Of a stretch of DNA of 23,065 nucleotides, positions 1-6,694 are shown piece by piece (positions within the stretch are counted from its first letter, which is position 1; each line of letters begins with the position of its first letter). Both the position numbers and the translations under genes were made by a program. This DNA is from DATHWB01 sp035460965. Its GTDB lineage: Bacteria; Actinomycetota; Acidimicrobiia; Spongiisociales; ZC4RG35. The notes under the pieces were generated by a model. The model did not search any database. It was not told the DNA's origin and saw only the letters and a list, made by a program, of their open reading frames with translations. The stretch lies in the NCBI GenBank assembly GCA_035460965.1, contig DATHWB010000075.1, positions 1 through 23,065 on the forward strand. The letters are read 5' to 3'.

Positions 1-1
1 C

Positions 2-151
2 GCCGAAGTCGACGTCACACCGGGGACCCACCAGTTCCAGGTGCGGGCCACCGACGGGACCGGCGCCACCCAGACGGAGGAGATCACCCCCGTAGCCCCG
101 GACGGGGCCACCGGGTATCACACCATCACCTTCCTGGTGAACGAGGCCTGA
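2..151 (+). CDS. Molybdopterin-dependent oxidoreductase (sulfite oxidase family), C-terminal end, partial
   Basis: Only the last 49 codons are in the window; the 5' part lies upstream. The readable end contains a PGTHQFQVRATDGTG segment followed by DGATGYHTITFLV. This is the typical last strand pair of the Mo-co oxidoreductase dimerisation domain in bacterial sulfite-oxidase-like enzymes, where the text is usually close to VRATDGTGATQ...PDGATGWH. Such enzymes use a molybdopterin cofactor for oxygen-atom transfer and are usually membrane-anchored or exported; the catalytic domain is not visible, so substrate cannot be stated. It converges on the minus-strand gene ending at 159, with only 7 nt between the two stop codons. 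I see no hairpin there. Confidence 0.75.
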   Translation, partial: AEVDVTPGTHQFQVRATDGTGATQTEEITPVAPDGATGYHTITFLVNEA

Positions 152-158
152 CCGGAGG

Positions 159-1145
159 TCAGGTGTCGGGGCCCTCGGTGCGGGCGTCGGCGGCGGAGAA
201 CGCCCAGCCAAGTCCGTCCACCGGATCGTGGACGGCCAGCTGCAGGCGCCAGCCGGTGGTGGTTCCGTCGCTCCACAGCCACCACTCCAGCGACTCACCC
301 GCCTCCCGCAGTGCTGCCGGATCGACCGGCCAGTCGAGTCCGACCAGTGCTGCCACTGCCGACCAGGCGAGGAAACGGCCCGCAGCCATTCCACGGCGCC
401 GTCCGTGCGCTCCACCCGATGCCGCGGTCCATGCCATCCACTCCAACACCGTCGGCAGCCCCACCCGGGCGCCGGTGGCCGCCGGGACGCCGAGGGCGGC
501 GATCGCCGCAGCCGCGTCCCCTTCTACGATCGCCAGGTCGGTGACGCCGTTCGACATCGTCGTCCACGGGACCACCAGCGCCAGCAGCGCCTCCTCCGTG
601 GGCTCGTCCTCGATTCGGGCTGCGCCATGCGGGAGTTCGATCGCTTCGCCCTCCACGGCGGGCGGTGTCGGGAAGTCGGCCCGATCCGACTTGTACTCCG
701 CCAGCGGGTACTGGGGCTCCCAGTCGGTGACGAGCGGGATGTCGAAGACCGACGACTCGACGGTCGCACCGATCCGTTCTCCCCGCAGCGCCCGTTCGTG
801 GGCGACGATCGTTCGCTCGGTGGGGCTCGTGAGGTGCGGATCCATCTCCTCGAAAGAATTTCCCTGGGCGACCACCTCGGTGAGCGGCCCGAGGGTGAAC
901 CGCGCCGGACCCTCCAGCACGACCGGAACCGCCACCTCGGCCGGCGCCTCCAGCGCCAGGCGATACCGGACGTGCTCGTCGACTCCCCACAGTTGCCTGC
1001 CGCGTTCCACCGCCGCCGCCAGGTGCGAGCGGAGCACGACCATCTCATCCCACGCCCGGCGCCCTGCCATGCCGTCGACGACCCGTACCAGGGCGTCGGT
1101 ATCGGCCAGTTCGATGGCGGTGAGCGTGTGCTCGTCGAGACTCAT
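159..1145 (-). CDS. Hypothetical protein, 328 aa, coupled to the sulfurtransferase gene
   Basis: I do not recognise the family. The protein is soluble-looking, rich in Ala, Glu and Trp, with no signal peptide or membrane segment. A longer reading frame extends upstream, but the ATG at 1145 overlaps the sulfurtransferase stop in a 4-nt ATGA arrangement, the usual sign of translational coupling, and the extension runs through the sulfurtransferase gene in another frame. The N-terminal half is rich in hydrophobic strands (for example AEVAVPVVLEGPARFTLGPL). The C-terminal third has a Trp-rich stretch (ESLEWWLWSDG). It is last in a minus-strand run with the sulfurtransferase. Function unknown. Confidence 0.8.
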   Translation of the reverse strand: MSLDEHTLTAIELADTDALVRVVDGMAGRRAWDEMVVLRSHLAAAVERGRQLWGVDEHVRYRLALEAPAEVAVPVVLEGPARFTLGPLTEVVAQGNSFEEMDPHLTSPTERTIVAHERALRGERIGATVESSVFDIPLVTDWEPQYPLAEYKSDRADFPTPPAVEGEAIELPHGAARIEDEPTEEALLALVVPWTTMSNGVTDLAIVEGDAAAAIAALGVPAATGARVGLPTVLEWMAWTAASGGAHGRRRGMAAGRFLAWSAVAALVGLDWPVDPAALREAGESLEWWLWSDGTTTGWRLQLAVHDPVDGLGWAFSAADARTEGPDT

Positions 1146-1951
1146 CGGTCGCCGATCCCCACCGGCGCGTCCTGGTGGCGTGACCAGTCGCTCCAGGACC
1201 CCTCGTAGAGGCGGGCGTCGTCGCGCCCGGCCAGGTGCATCGCCAGGATGTCGTGACAGGCACTCACGCCGGACCCGCAGTACACGATCGGGTTCTCGTC
1301 GACGGCGTCGTAGCGCCGGGCGAGGGCGGATGGTTCGAGAAAAGTGCCATCCGGTGCGAGGTTGTCGGCGTACGGGAGGTTGATCGCCCCTGGTATGTGC
1401 CCGGCCACCGGATCGATCGGCTCTCTCTCGCCGGAGAACCGTTCTGGCGCCCTGGCGTCGATCAGCTGAGCATCGGTGGCGGCCACGTCGTGACGGTTCA
1501 CGACCCAACGCCAATCCCGGACCGTGGCGAAATCGCCGGGGATCGGGCGGGGGACCGCAGTCGTGACCGGCAGACCCTCCGACTCCCACTTCGGAAACCC
1601 ACCGTCCAGCACCCGCACCTGCTCGTGACCGAGCGAGCGCAGCATCCACCAGAGGCGGGCAGCCCACGCACCACCGTCGTCGTCGTACGCCACGACGTCG
1701 GTGGACGGACCGATACCGAGCCGGCGGGCGGTGGCGGAGAACTCCTCGGGACGGGGGAGCGGATGACGCCCCGGACCCTCTCGACCGGTCAGATCCCGCT
1801 CGAGATCGACGAACACCGCCCCCGGGACGTGACCGGCGTCGTAGCGACGTCGGCCCGCCTGGGGATCGGCCAGGTCGGTCCGGACGTCGAACACTCCCAG
1901 ATGGCGACTGCCGATCAGGGCGGCGAGCTCGGCGGTGGAGATGAGGCCCAT
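1142..1951 (-). CDS. sseA: Thiosulfate/3-mercaptopyruvate sulfurtransferase (two rhodanese domains), 269 aa
   Basis: Transfers sulfur from thiosulfate or 3-mercaptopyruvate to a thiophilic acceptor such as cyanide or a thiol, in the cytoplasm. Two rhodanese modules are visible: the N-terminal, inactive one includes FDVRTDLADP, AGHVPGAVFVDLE and a WWMLRSLGH segment; the catalytic one has LIDARAPERF, GHIPGAINLP and the active loop CGSGVSA with Cys225. A CGSG(V/T)(T/S)A loop resembles mercaptopyruvate sulfurtransferases, but substrate choice is not certain. The frame is open to a GTG at 1978, giving 278 aa. I prefer ATG 1951 because a TACATT hexamer (1961-1966, minus strand) sits 9 nt before it, implying a near-leaderless mRNA. 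Its stop overlaps the next gene by 4 nt. Confidence 0.9.
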   Translation of the reverse strand: MGLISTAELAALIGSRHLGVFDVRTDLADPQAGRRRYDAGHVPGAVFVDLERDLTGREGPGRHPLPRPEEFSATARRLGIGPSTDVVAYDDDGGAWAARLWWMLRSLGHEQVRVLDGGFPKWESEGLPVTTAVPRPIPGDFATVRDWRWVVNRHDVAATDAQLIDARAPERFSGEREPIDPVAGHIPGAINLPYADNLAPDGTFLEPSALARRYDAVDENPIVYCGSGVSACHDILAMHLAGRDDARLYEGSWSDWSRHQDAPVGIGDR

Positions 1952-1985
1952 TCCCGACCGAATGTAACGGGCGTCCACCGCGGTC

Positions 1986-2204
1986 TCAGTTGCGGAAGAA
2001 GCGGTCGAACACCGTGAGCAGGATCGACGCCACCACCGAGACCAGGATCATCGAGGTGATCGGGAAGAAGAAGGACGCGTTGTCGCCTTCGGACCGGATG
2101 TCACCCGGGAGTCTGCCGAACCACGAGAACCAGCCGAGCCGCACCATCACTCCGACCGCCACGAGGGCGATGCCCGCGTAGATCAGGAGGTTGCCTGCCC
2201 GCAT
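1986..2204 (-). CDS. DUF2905 family small membrane protein, 72 aa
   Basis: Small integral membrane protein with two hydrophobic helices at about residues 6-24 and 44-66. The signature segment between them reads FSWFGRLPGDIR followed by FFFPITSMILVS, typical of the DUF2905 family. Function is not known. The frame is open upstream for 22 more codons, but ATG 2204 gives the normal family length and begins 1 nt after the stop of the upstream helical protein, suggesting coupling. It ends 34 nt before the sulfurtransferase start. Confidence 0.85.
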   Translation of the reverse strand: MRAGNLLIYAGIALVAVGVMVRLGWFSWFGRLPGDIRSEGDNASFFFPITSMILVSVVASILLTVFDRFFRN

Positions 2205-2205
2205 G

Positions 2206-2589
2206 TCACGGCCCGTCGGGTGTCGGATCGGCGTGGTGAGAATCGTCGACCACGTCCGACTGATCTCCATGCGGGTGGGTGTCGTCGCCGGTCTTGCGGA
2301 GCTCCGCCCCGAGTTGGGAGAACGTCTGACCGATGGCGGTGACGAACGAGGCGGCGGCGTCCTTCACCTGGTCGCGGACTTCAGGATCCTTCATGGCCGA
2401 GCCCATCGAGTCCGCCACCGCCCGGGCGGCCTCGCCCAGCGTCTCCAGCGCCGACTTCACCTCGTCTTCGCTCGGCCCGCCCTCCCCGGACATCTCCCGA
2501 TAGCGCTCGCGCAGCTTCTCGCCGATCGACGCCCATCGGCGCCCGGCTTCCTCCCAGGGGTCTTCTGCCTTCGAATCGTGTTCGGTCAC
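2206..2589 (-). CDS. Small charged helical protein, 127 aa, function unknown
   Basis: I do not recognise a named family. The protein is strongly helical and charged, with amphipathic stretches such as EEAGRRWASIGEKLRERY and EVRDQVKDAAASF, and a low-complexity His/Asp-rich C-terminus (about residues 100-127). It has no membrane segment. Similar short amphipathic proteins are common in actinobacteria without assigned function. The frame is open to 2751, but that would run into the upstream gene. GTG 2589 lies exactly 7 nt behind a TACCAT hexamer (2597-2602, minus strand), which suggests a leaderless transcript starting at the codon. Its stop is 1 nt from the DUF2905 start. Confidence 0.75.
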   Translation of the reverse strand: MTEHDSKAEDPWEEAGRRWASIGEKLRERYREMSGEGGPSEDEVKSALETLGEAARAVADSMGSAMKDPEVRDQVKDAAASFVTAIGQTFSQLGAELRKTGDDTHPHGDQSDVVDDSHHADPTPDGP

Positions 2590-2632
2590 GGGCGGAATGG
2601 TACCGAGGGCAGCGAACTGGGCCTCTGACGCC

Positions 2633-4759
2633 TCAGTCGTCGGGCAGCCCGAGCCATCGATACAGGACCGGCTCTCCGCCCTCGGATGCGACGACGTAAC
2701 CGTCGGTGGGCCACAGGAAGGCGCCGTTGAAGCCGGTGGCGGGGGAGACATCGATCGTCACCGGGTCGGCTCGCAGGGAGGGCAGCCAGAGGAGCCCGGC
2801 GTCCACTTCGCGCGTGGCCACCCCGCCCGCCCAATCGAACAGGTACTGGAACAAGTGGCTGTTGCCGAGGCCGAGGAACTCGTCCGGGAGCGTCACCGGC
2901 TCGACTCCGACGTCGTCGTCGAGCACCAGCCGGTATGAAGTCTGAGGCGGGTCACCAGTGACGATCACCACCTCGTCGCCGAGCCTCAGCACGTGCCACG
3001 GACGAATGTCGATTGCCGTCCATCGGCGCCCGCCGTCGACGGACACTCGCAGCGCCCCGGGAGGCCAGTCGTCGCCGACCGATTCAGCGGCGAGGACCAG
3101 ACCGTCGCCGAGCGGCATGACATTCACCGGGTTCCAGGAGAGCACGGTCTCCGTCACGGGCAGTTCCGGATTCAGCGGCACGGTGAACCGCGTCGTGGTC
3201 GAAGCCAGTCGCACATACAGGATGACCTCATCATCGTGGGCGTCGAAGCCGGAGAGGCGGCCCGGTGCTGCGGCGAGCGTCCGGAATCCGTCATCTTCGA
3301 GGACACCGACGGCGACGTCCCACTGGTCGGAGCCCACCACCACCGTCTTCCCCGCCACCCGTCGCATCCCCGAGAAGGTCCAGTCGTCGGGAAGTGGGAG
3401 TGCCTCCCACGTGGACCCGTCCTCGCTCACGAACGCGGTCGGGCTCGGTTGGCGCTCGGCGTCATCCGACAAACCTTTCGCCAGCAGCACATCGTCCTCG
3501 ACCCACACATACGTGTTCGGCCAGGGGAGGGTCGCCACCAGCTCCCATTGGCGAATGCCGTCGGGCACGTCCGGCATTGTCACGGTCGTGACCGACGAAG
3601 GATGCCAGATCGCCGGCTGGCCGAGTGACGACCCGACGAGCAGGTCGTCGGCGGCGGCGGCGAACACGGTGGTCCAGCCTCCGGTGGCGTGCTCGGGGTT
3701 CTGCATCGACACGATCGCCCACCGGTCGGTGGGAAGCAGGCGCCACAGATACGGCAGATGCGGCCGGTCTCTGTGGGCGGCGACCTGCCCGCCGACGAGC
3801 TCGCCACCCACTGTTCCGATCCAGGAGATCGCCCGCGATCCGGGTTCGCCCACCGGCAGCCACACGCCCTCCCGGTGTCGGAGCAGCCGGGAGTCGTTGT
3901 CGACCTGGCGGGCGATGGCGTAGATGTCCGGACCGACTGCCGCCACGTCGGTCATCATCGTCCCGGGGTCTGTCTCCGGTCGCACCTCGGACCAGGCGGC
4001 TCCGCCGTCCGACGAATGCCAGATCGCCGCTCGATTGCCGGACCCGCCCACAGCCACCCACTCCTGACCGGTGGTCATGACCTCGTTCACGACCACTCCG
4101 CTGCCGGGAGGGGTGATGTCCGTCCAGTCTCCAGGTCGGCCCGTGAGGACGCGGGACGTGTGCGTGGGGTCGAACGGGGTGGAGGTCAGCCGGCCCACGA
4201 TCACGAGCCGGCCGTCGAGCACGCGGACGACCTCCAGGCGACCGGGCGAGGCGAAGGGGCGGTCCACGATCCCCAGCGGCCCGCCGAGGGGACCGGACCA
4301 CACTGTGGCCGTCGGGGACTCGTCGCCGACGGTGCCGACCACCACCACCAGCTCCCCGTCGAAGGCCACGGAGACCGGCCGGGCTCGAGCCGAGTCCTCC
4401 AATTCGAGAGTCCGCCACTCCGAACCGTCGTGTGCCCACACCATCGGTGCGCCCGCACCCGAAGACCAGGCGGCACCGATGTGGGCGATCGCAACGGATC
4501 CGGTGTCCCCGACGGCGACGTCGACGAAGCTCCCCTCGCCGGGAAAGTGAGTGACCGCCCATTCCGAGAGCGGGCGAGAGGGAACCGGTGCGGGGGACAT
4601 CTCTGCGGTGATCGGGACGTCGTCCTCGGAGAGCAGCGCCGAGACGGCCGTGAGTCCGACGAGCAGACCGATGACGATCAACGGCCATCGCCTGGGACTC
4701 CGTGCCTGTGGTGGCGGCTCTGGAGGCGCCCCTTCGGCGGTCGGGACCTGAACACTCAC
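2633..4759 (-). CDS. Membrane-anchored beta-propeller-like protein with Asp-box repeats, 708 aa
   Basis: After a Pro-rich cytoplasmic stretch (residues 1-24) there is one hydrophobic helix at about 25-41 with no clear cleavage site, so the large C-terminal part is probably outside and tethered. That part is made of repeated beta-rich units. BNR/Asp-box motifs (S-x-D-G-x-x-W) are visible at residues 249-256 (SSDGGAAW), 445-451 (SEDGSTW) and 573-580 (SVDGGRRW). Such motifs occur in sialidases and many non-enzymatic propellers; I see no sialidase FRIP motif, so enzymatic activity is not supported. The long upstream open frame overlaps the divergent exonuclease gene. The chosen GTG 4759 comes 10 nt after a TACGAT hexamer (4770-4775, minus strand). 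Confidence 0.75.
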   Translation of the reverse strand: MSVQVPTAEGAPPEPPPQARSPRRWPLIVIGLLVGLTAVSALLSEDDVPITAEMSPAPVPSRPLSEWAVTHFPGEGSFVDVAVGDTGSVAIAHIGAAWSSGAGAPMVWAHDGSEWRTLELEDSARARPVSVAFDGELVVVVGTVGDESPTATVWSGPLGGPLGIVDRPFASPGRLEVVRVLDGRLVIVGRLTSTPFDPTHTSRVLTGRPGDWTDITPPGSGVVVNEVMTTGQEWVAVGGSGNRAAIWHSSDGGAAWSEVRPETDPGTMMTDVAAVGPDIYAIARQVDNDSRLLRHREGVWLPVGEPGSRAISWIGTVGGELVGGQVAAHRDRPHLPYLWRLLPTDRWAIVSMQNPEHATGGWTTVFAAAADDLLVGSSLGQPAIWHPSSVTTVTMPDVPDGIRQWELVATLPWPNTYVWVEDDVLLAKGLSDDAERQPSPTAFVSEDGSTWEALPLPDDWTFSGMRRVAGKTVVVGSDQWDVAVGVLEDDGFRTLAAAPGRLSGFDAHDDEVILYVRLASTTTRFTVPLNPELPVTETVLSWNPVNVMPLGDGLVLAAESVGDDWPPGALRVSVDGGRRWTAIDIRPWHVLRLGDEVVIVTGDPPQTSYRLVLDDDVGVEPVTLPDEFLGLGNSHLFQYLFDWAGGVATREVDAGLLWLPSLRADPVTIDVSPATGFNGAFLWPTDGYVVASEGGEPVLYRWLGLPDD

Positions 4760-4769
4760 ACTGTCGCGG

Positions 4770-4816
4770 ATCGTACGTGACCGGGGAGAGCAGCGGGCAG
4801 GGTGACCCGCGACAAT
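4770..4816. promoter_or_regulatory. Divergent promoter region between the propeller gene and the exonuclease gene
   Basis: The minus strand carries TACGAT at 4770-4775, 10 nt before the GTG start at 4759. The plus strand carries GACAAT at 4811-4816, 6 nt before GTG 4823 and 9 nt before ATG 4826. Neither has a good -35 hexamer. No ribosome-binding site precedes either start, so both genes are probably read from leaderless or near-leaderless mRNAs. This is inferred from spacing only. Confidence 0.45.
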
Positions 4817-4825
4817 GGCCGGGTG

Positions 4826-5689
4826 ATGCTGCATCTGCTCGACGCCACCTACGAACTGTTCCGGTCCTATTACGGAGTGCCTCCCCGCACGTCGCCCGAC
4901 GGGCGGGAGGTGGGGGCGGTGCGCGGGATCATCGACTCCACCCTGGCGCTGGTGGTCGACGGCGGAGTCACCCACCTCGGGGCGGCCACCGACACGGTCA
5001 TCGAGTCCTTCCGCAACGAGATGTTCGCCGGGTACAAGACGGGGGAGGGCATCGAGCCGGCCCTGTGGGCGCAGTTCCCCTTGGCGGAGCGGGCCCTGCG
5101 GGCGATCGGCGTGACCGTGTGGGGGATGGTCGAGTTCGAGGCGGACGACGCCCTCGCCACCGCCGCCCATCGATGGAAGGACGATGTCGAGCAGGTGGTC
5201 ATCCTGAGTCCCGACAAGGACCTCATGCAGTGCGTGGAGGGGGATCGGGTCGTGACGTTCAACCGGCGGGAGGCGAAGCGGTTCGCCGAGGAGGACGTGC
5301 GAGAGAAGTTCGGGATCTATCCGCACTCGATCCCGGATTACCTCGCCCTGGTCGGCGACACCGCCGACGGGGTCCCCGGCCTGCCCGGATGGGGCGCCAA
5401 GTCCAGCGCCGCCGTGCTGTTCGAGTACGACCACCTCGAGTCGATCCCCGACGATGCCGCCGAGTGGACGGTGCCGGTGCGGGGGGCGGCCAAGCTCGCC
5501 GCCACCCTCGCCGAGCGTCGGGCCGACGCCATGCTGTACCGGGACCTCACCACTCTGCGCCGCGACGTTCCGCTCACCGAGTCCCTCGACGACCTCCGCT
5601 GGCGCGGCGTCGTGATGGAGGCCTTCGAACCGCTGTGTCACGAACTCGGCTTCGACTCCCTCCTCACCCGCAACCTCCCCACCGCCTGA
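4826..5689 (+). CDS. Stand-alone 5'-3' exonuclease / flap endonuclease (PolI N-domain type), 287 aa
   Basis: Removes 5' flaps or RNA primers during replication and repair. Metal-binding acids of the 5'-nuclease family are in place: D6 (LDATYELF), E105, D107 and D108 (EADD), D130 and D132 (SPDKD), D178 and D181 (GDTADG). The helix-hairpin-helix segment GDTADGVPGLPGWGAKSSA at 178-196 is the DNA-binding motif. At 287 aa it has no polymerase domain, so it resembles the free-standing exonucleases found in actinobacteria beside a separate PolI. The frame is open back to GTG 4802; GTG 4823 and ATG 4826 fit the conserved N-terminus and the -10-like GACAAT better. It converges on the GNAT gene across a repeat region. 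Confidence 0.9.
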   Translation: MLHLLDATYELFRSYYGVPPRTSPDGREVGAVRGIIDSTLALVVDGGVTHLGAATDTVIESFRNEMFAGYKTGEGIEPALWAQFPLAERALRAIGVTVWGMVEFEADDALATAAHRWKDDVEQVVILSPDKDLMQCVEGDRVVTFNRREAKRFAEEDVREKFGIYPHSIPDYLALVGDTADGVPGLPGWGAKSSAAVLFEYDHLESIPDDAAEWTVPVRGAAKLAATLAERRADAMLYRDLTTLRRDVPLTESLDDLRWRGVVMEAFEPLCHELGFDSLLTRNLPTA

Positions 5690-5736
5690 AACCCTGGGTT
5701 CGTCACCACACTGATTGTGTTCCAGAGCCCACGGTT
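5690..5736 (-). repeat. Palindromic intergenic repeat, copy 1 (inverted orientation)
   Basis: A 47-bp imperfect palindrome directly after the exonuclease stop codon. Read on the minus strand it starts AACCGTGGGCT and ends GAACCCAGGGTT, exactly as copy 2 does on the plus strand, with about 37 of 47 positions matching copy 2. It is therefore inverted relative to copies 2 and 3. The outer 9-nt arms pair except at the middle base. Confidence 0.85.
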
Positions 5737-5791
5737 CGGAAGAACGCTGTGGTTTCGGCCTCCCGGGCCATCAACCCGGCGTGTGGTCCTG

Positions 5792-5838
5792 AACCGTGGG
5801 CTGGCGAACACACTGGGTGTGTTCCTGAACCCAGGGTT
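5792..5838 (+). repeat. Palindromic intergenic repeat, copy 2
   Basis: A 47-bp element with outer arms AACCGTGGG and CCCAGGGTT (one central mismatch) and perfect inner arms AACACAC and GTGTGTT around a TGG loop. It starts 102 bp after copy 1. As RNA it would fold into a long interrupted hairpin, so besides being a REP-like repeat it may act as a bidirectional terminator between the convergent genes. Confidence 0.9.
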
Positions 5839-5895
5839 CGCCGAAGGACCCGGACCCGACTCCCGGGGGAGGCAAGGGCGGCGGGTGTCGGGCTG

Positions 5896-5942
5896 AACCG
5901 TGGGCTGGCCAACACGCTGGGTGTGTTGGCGAACCCAGGGTA
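5896..5942 (+). repeat. Palindromic intergenic repeat, copy 3
   Basis: A 47-bp element in the same orientation as copy 2, with about 41 of 47 positions identical, starting 104 bp after it. Arms are AACCGTGGG and CCCAGGGTA, inner arms AACACGC and GTGTGTT. It ends 32 nt before the stop codon of the minus-strand GNAT gene. The spacers between copies do not resemble each other clearly. Confidence 0.9.
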
Positions 5943-5974
5943 CGCCCGGGACCCCCGCCCTCCTGACCCCGGGG

Positions 5975-6694
5975 TCAGGCTTCGGTGCGGTACCAGTAGC
6001 GGTAGGACTCGGTGAAGCCGAGGCGGTGGTACAGCGCGATGGCTGCCAGGTTGGTCGACTCCACTTGCAGGTACGAGCGCTCGGCGCCGCGGGCCGCCGC
6101 CCAGGCGAGCATCGTCTCGGTCAGTCGGGACGCGTGCCCGCGCCGGCGCTGAGCCGGGTCGCTGATCACGTCGTACAGGCCCACCCAGGTTCCGTCGATC
6201 ACGGCCACCCCGACGGCACCCGGGCTCATGAACACCCCCGTGTCGAGTGTCAGCGAGTTGAGCGACTCGGCGATCTCGGAGGTGCGGAGCTCGTCGTGGC
6301 CACCCCACGTCGAGTACCGCTCCAGCCAGCTCGGTCCCGCCGCCCGGGCCGCCGCCGTCTCGTCATCCACCCGACCGCCCACCGGCCCGGTCATGAGGAT
6401 CACCTCGGGACCCCGCTCGTACCCGCGAGTGTGCAGCCGGTCGTCGAGGTGGGCGTCCAGCGGCGTGAGGCGGAACCGTGCCAGACGACCGCGGGAGGCG
6501 TACTTGCGCTCCACCAGCTCGATTCGCTCGAACAGCTGCCGGCGAGGGTTCTCTCCGAACGTCGTGCAGGAATTGAGCCGAAGGGCGGTGCCCCGGCCCA
6601 GCGCCACCCTCCAGCGGCCGAAGTGGACCACCTCGGCCGGGGGCATCGCCCGCACCGACCGCTCCTCGATCTCGAGGATCAGCTCCCGGTCCAT
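5975..6694 (-). CDS. GNAT family N-acetyltransferase, 239 aa
   Basis: Predicted to transfer an acetyl group from acetyl-CoA to an unknown amine. The C-terminal part (about residues 140-239) has the GNAT fold order: a strand AVIDGTWVGLYDVI, the acetyl-CoA pyrophosphate loop QRRRGHASRL, then YLQVESTNLAAIALYHRLGF, the usual motif B. The N-terminal 130 residues are not recognised and may form a degenerate GNAT repeat or a substrate domain. ATG 6694 is chosen because the longer frame runs through the oxidoreductase gene; it still overlaps that gene by 16 nt, implying co-translation. The ribosome-binding site is weak. Confidence 0.85.
   Translation of the reverse strand: MDRELILEIEERSVRAMPPAEVVHFGRWRVALGRGTALRLNSCTTFGENPRRQLFERIELVERKYASRGRLARFRLTPLDAHLDDRLHTRGYERGPEVILMTGPVGGRVDDETAAARAAGPSWLERYSTWGGHDELRTSEIAESLNSLTLDTGVFMSPGAVGVAVIDGTWVGLYDVISDPAQRRRGHASRLTETMLAWAAARGAERSYLQVESTNLAAIALYHRLGFTESYRYWYRTEA

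Noticed and set aside
2633..5641. A single 1002-aa protein covering the propeller and the region antisense to the exonuclease
   Set aside because: The first 294 codons are antisense to the well-supported exonuclease gene and have shadow-like composition. The GTG at 4759 gives a sensible N-terminus with a membrane anchor.
5690..5944. Repeat cluster as a CRISPR array
   Set aside because: Only three diverged copies, one inverted, long palindromic units and spacers of about 55-57 nt, with no cas genes. Not a CRISPR arrangement.
4702..6015. Long plus-strand open frame (437 codons) spanning the exonuclease gene and repeat cluster
   Set aside because: It is a frame shadow: extremely Arg/Gly/Pro-rich translation over the exonuclease gene, which itself has all catalytic residues in the other frame. 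The part over the repeats stays open only because of GC-rich composition.
5703..6308. Minus-strand 201-codon frame across the repeats and the end of the GNAT gene
   Set aside because: Low-complexity Arg/Pro/Gly translation in a different frame from the real GNAT gene. The repeats are better explained as non-coding palindromes.
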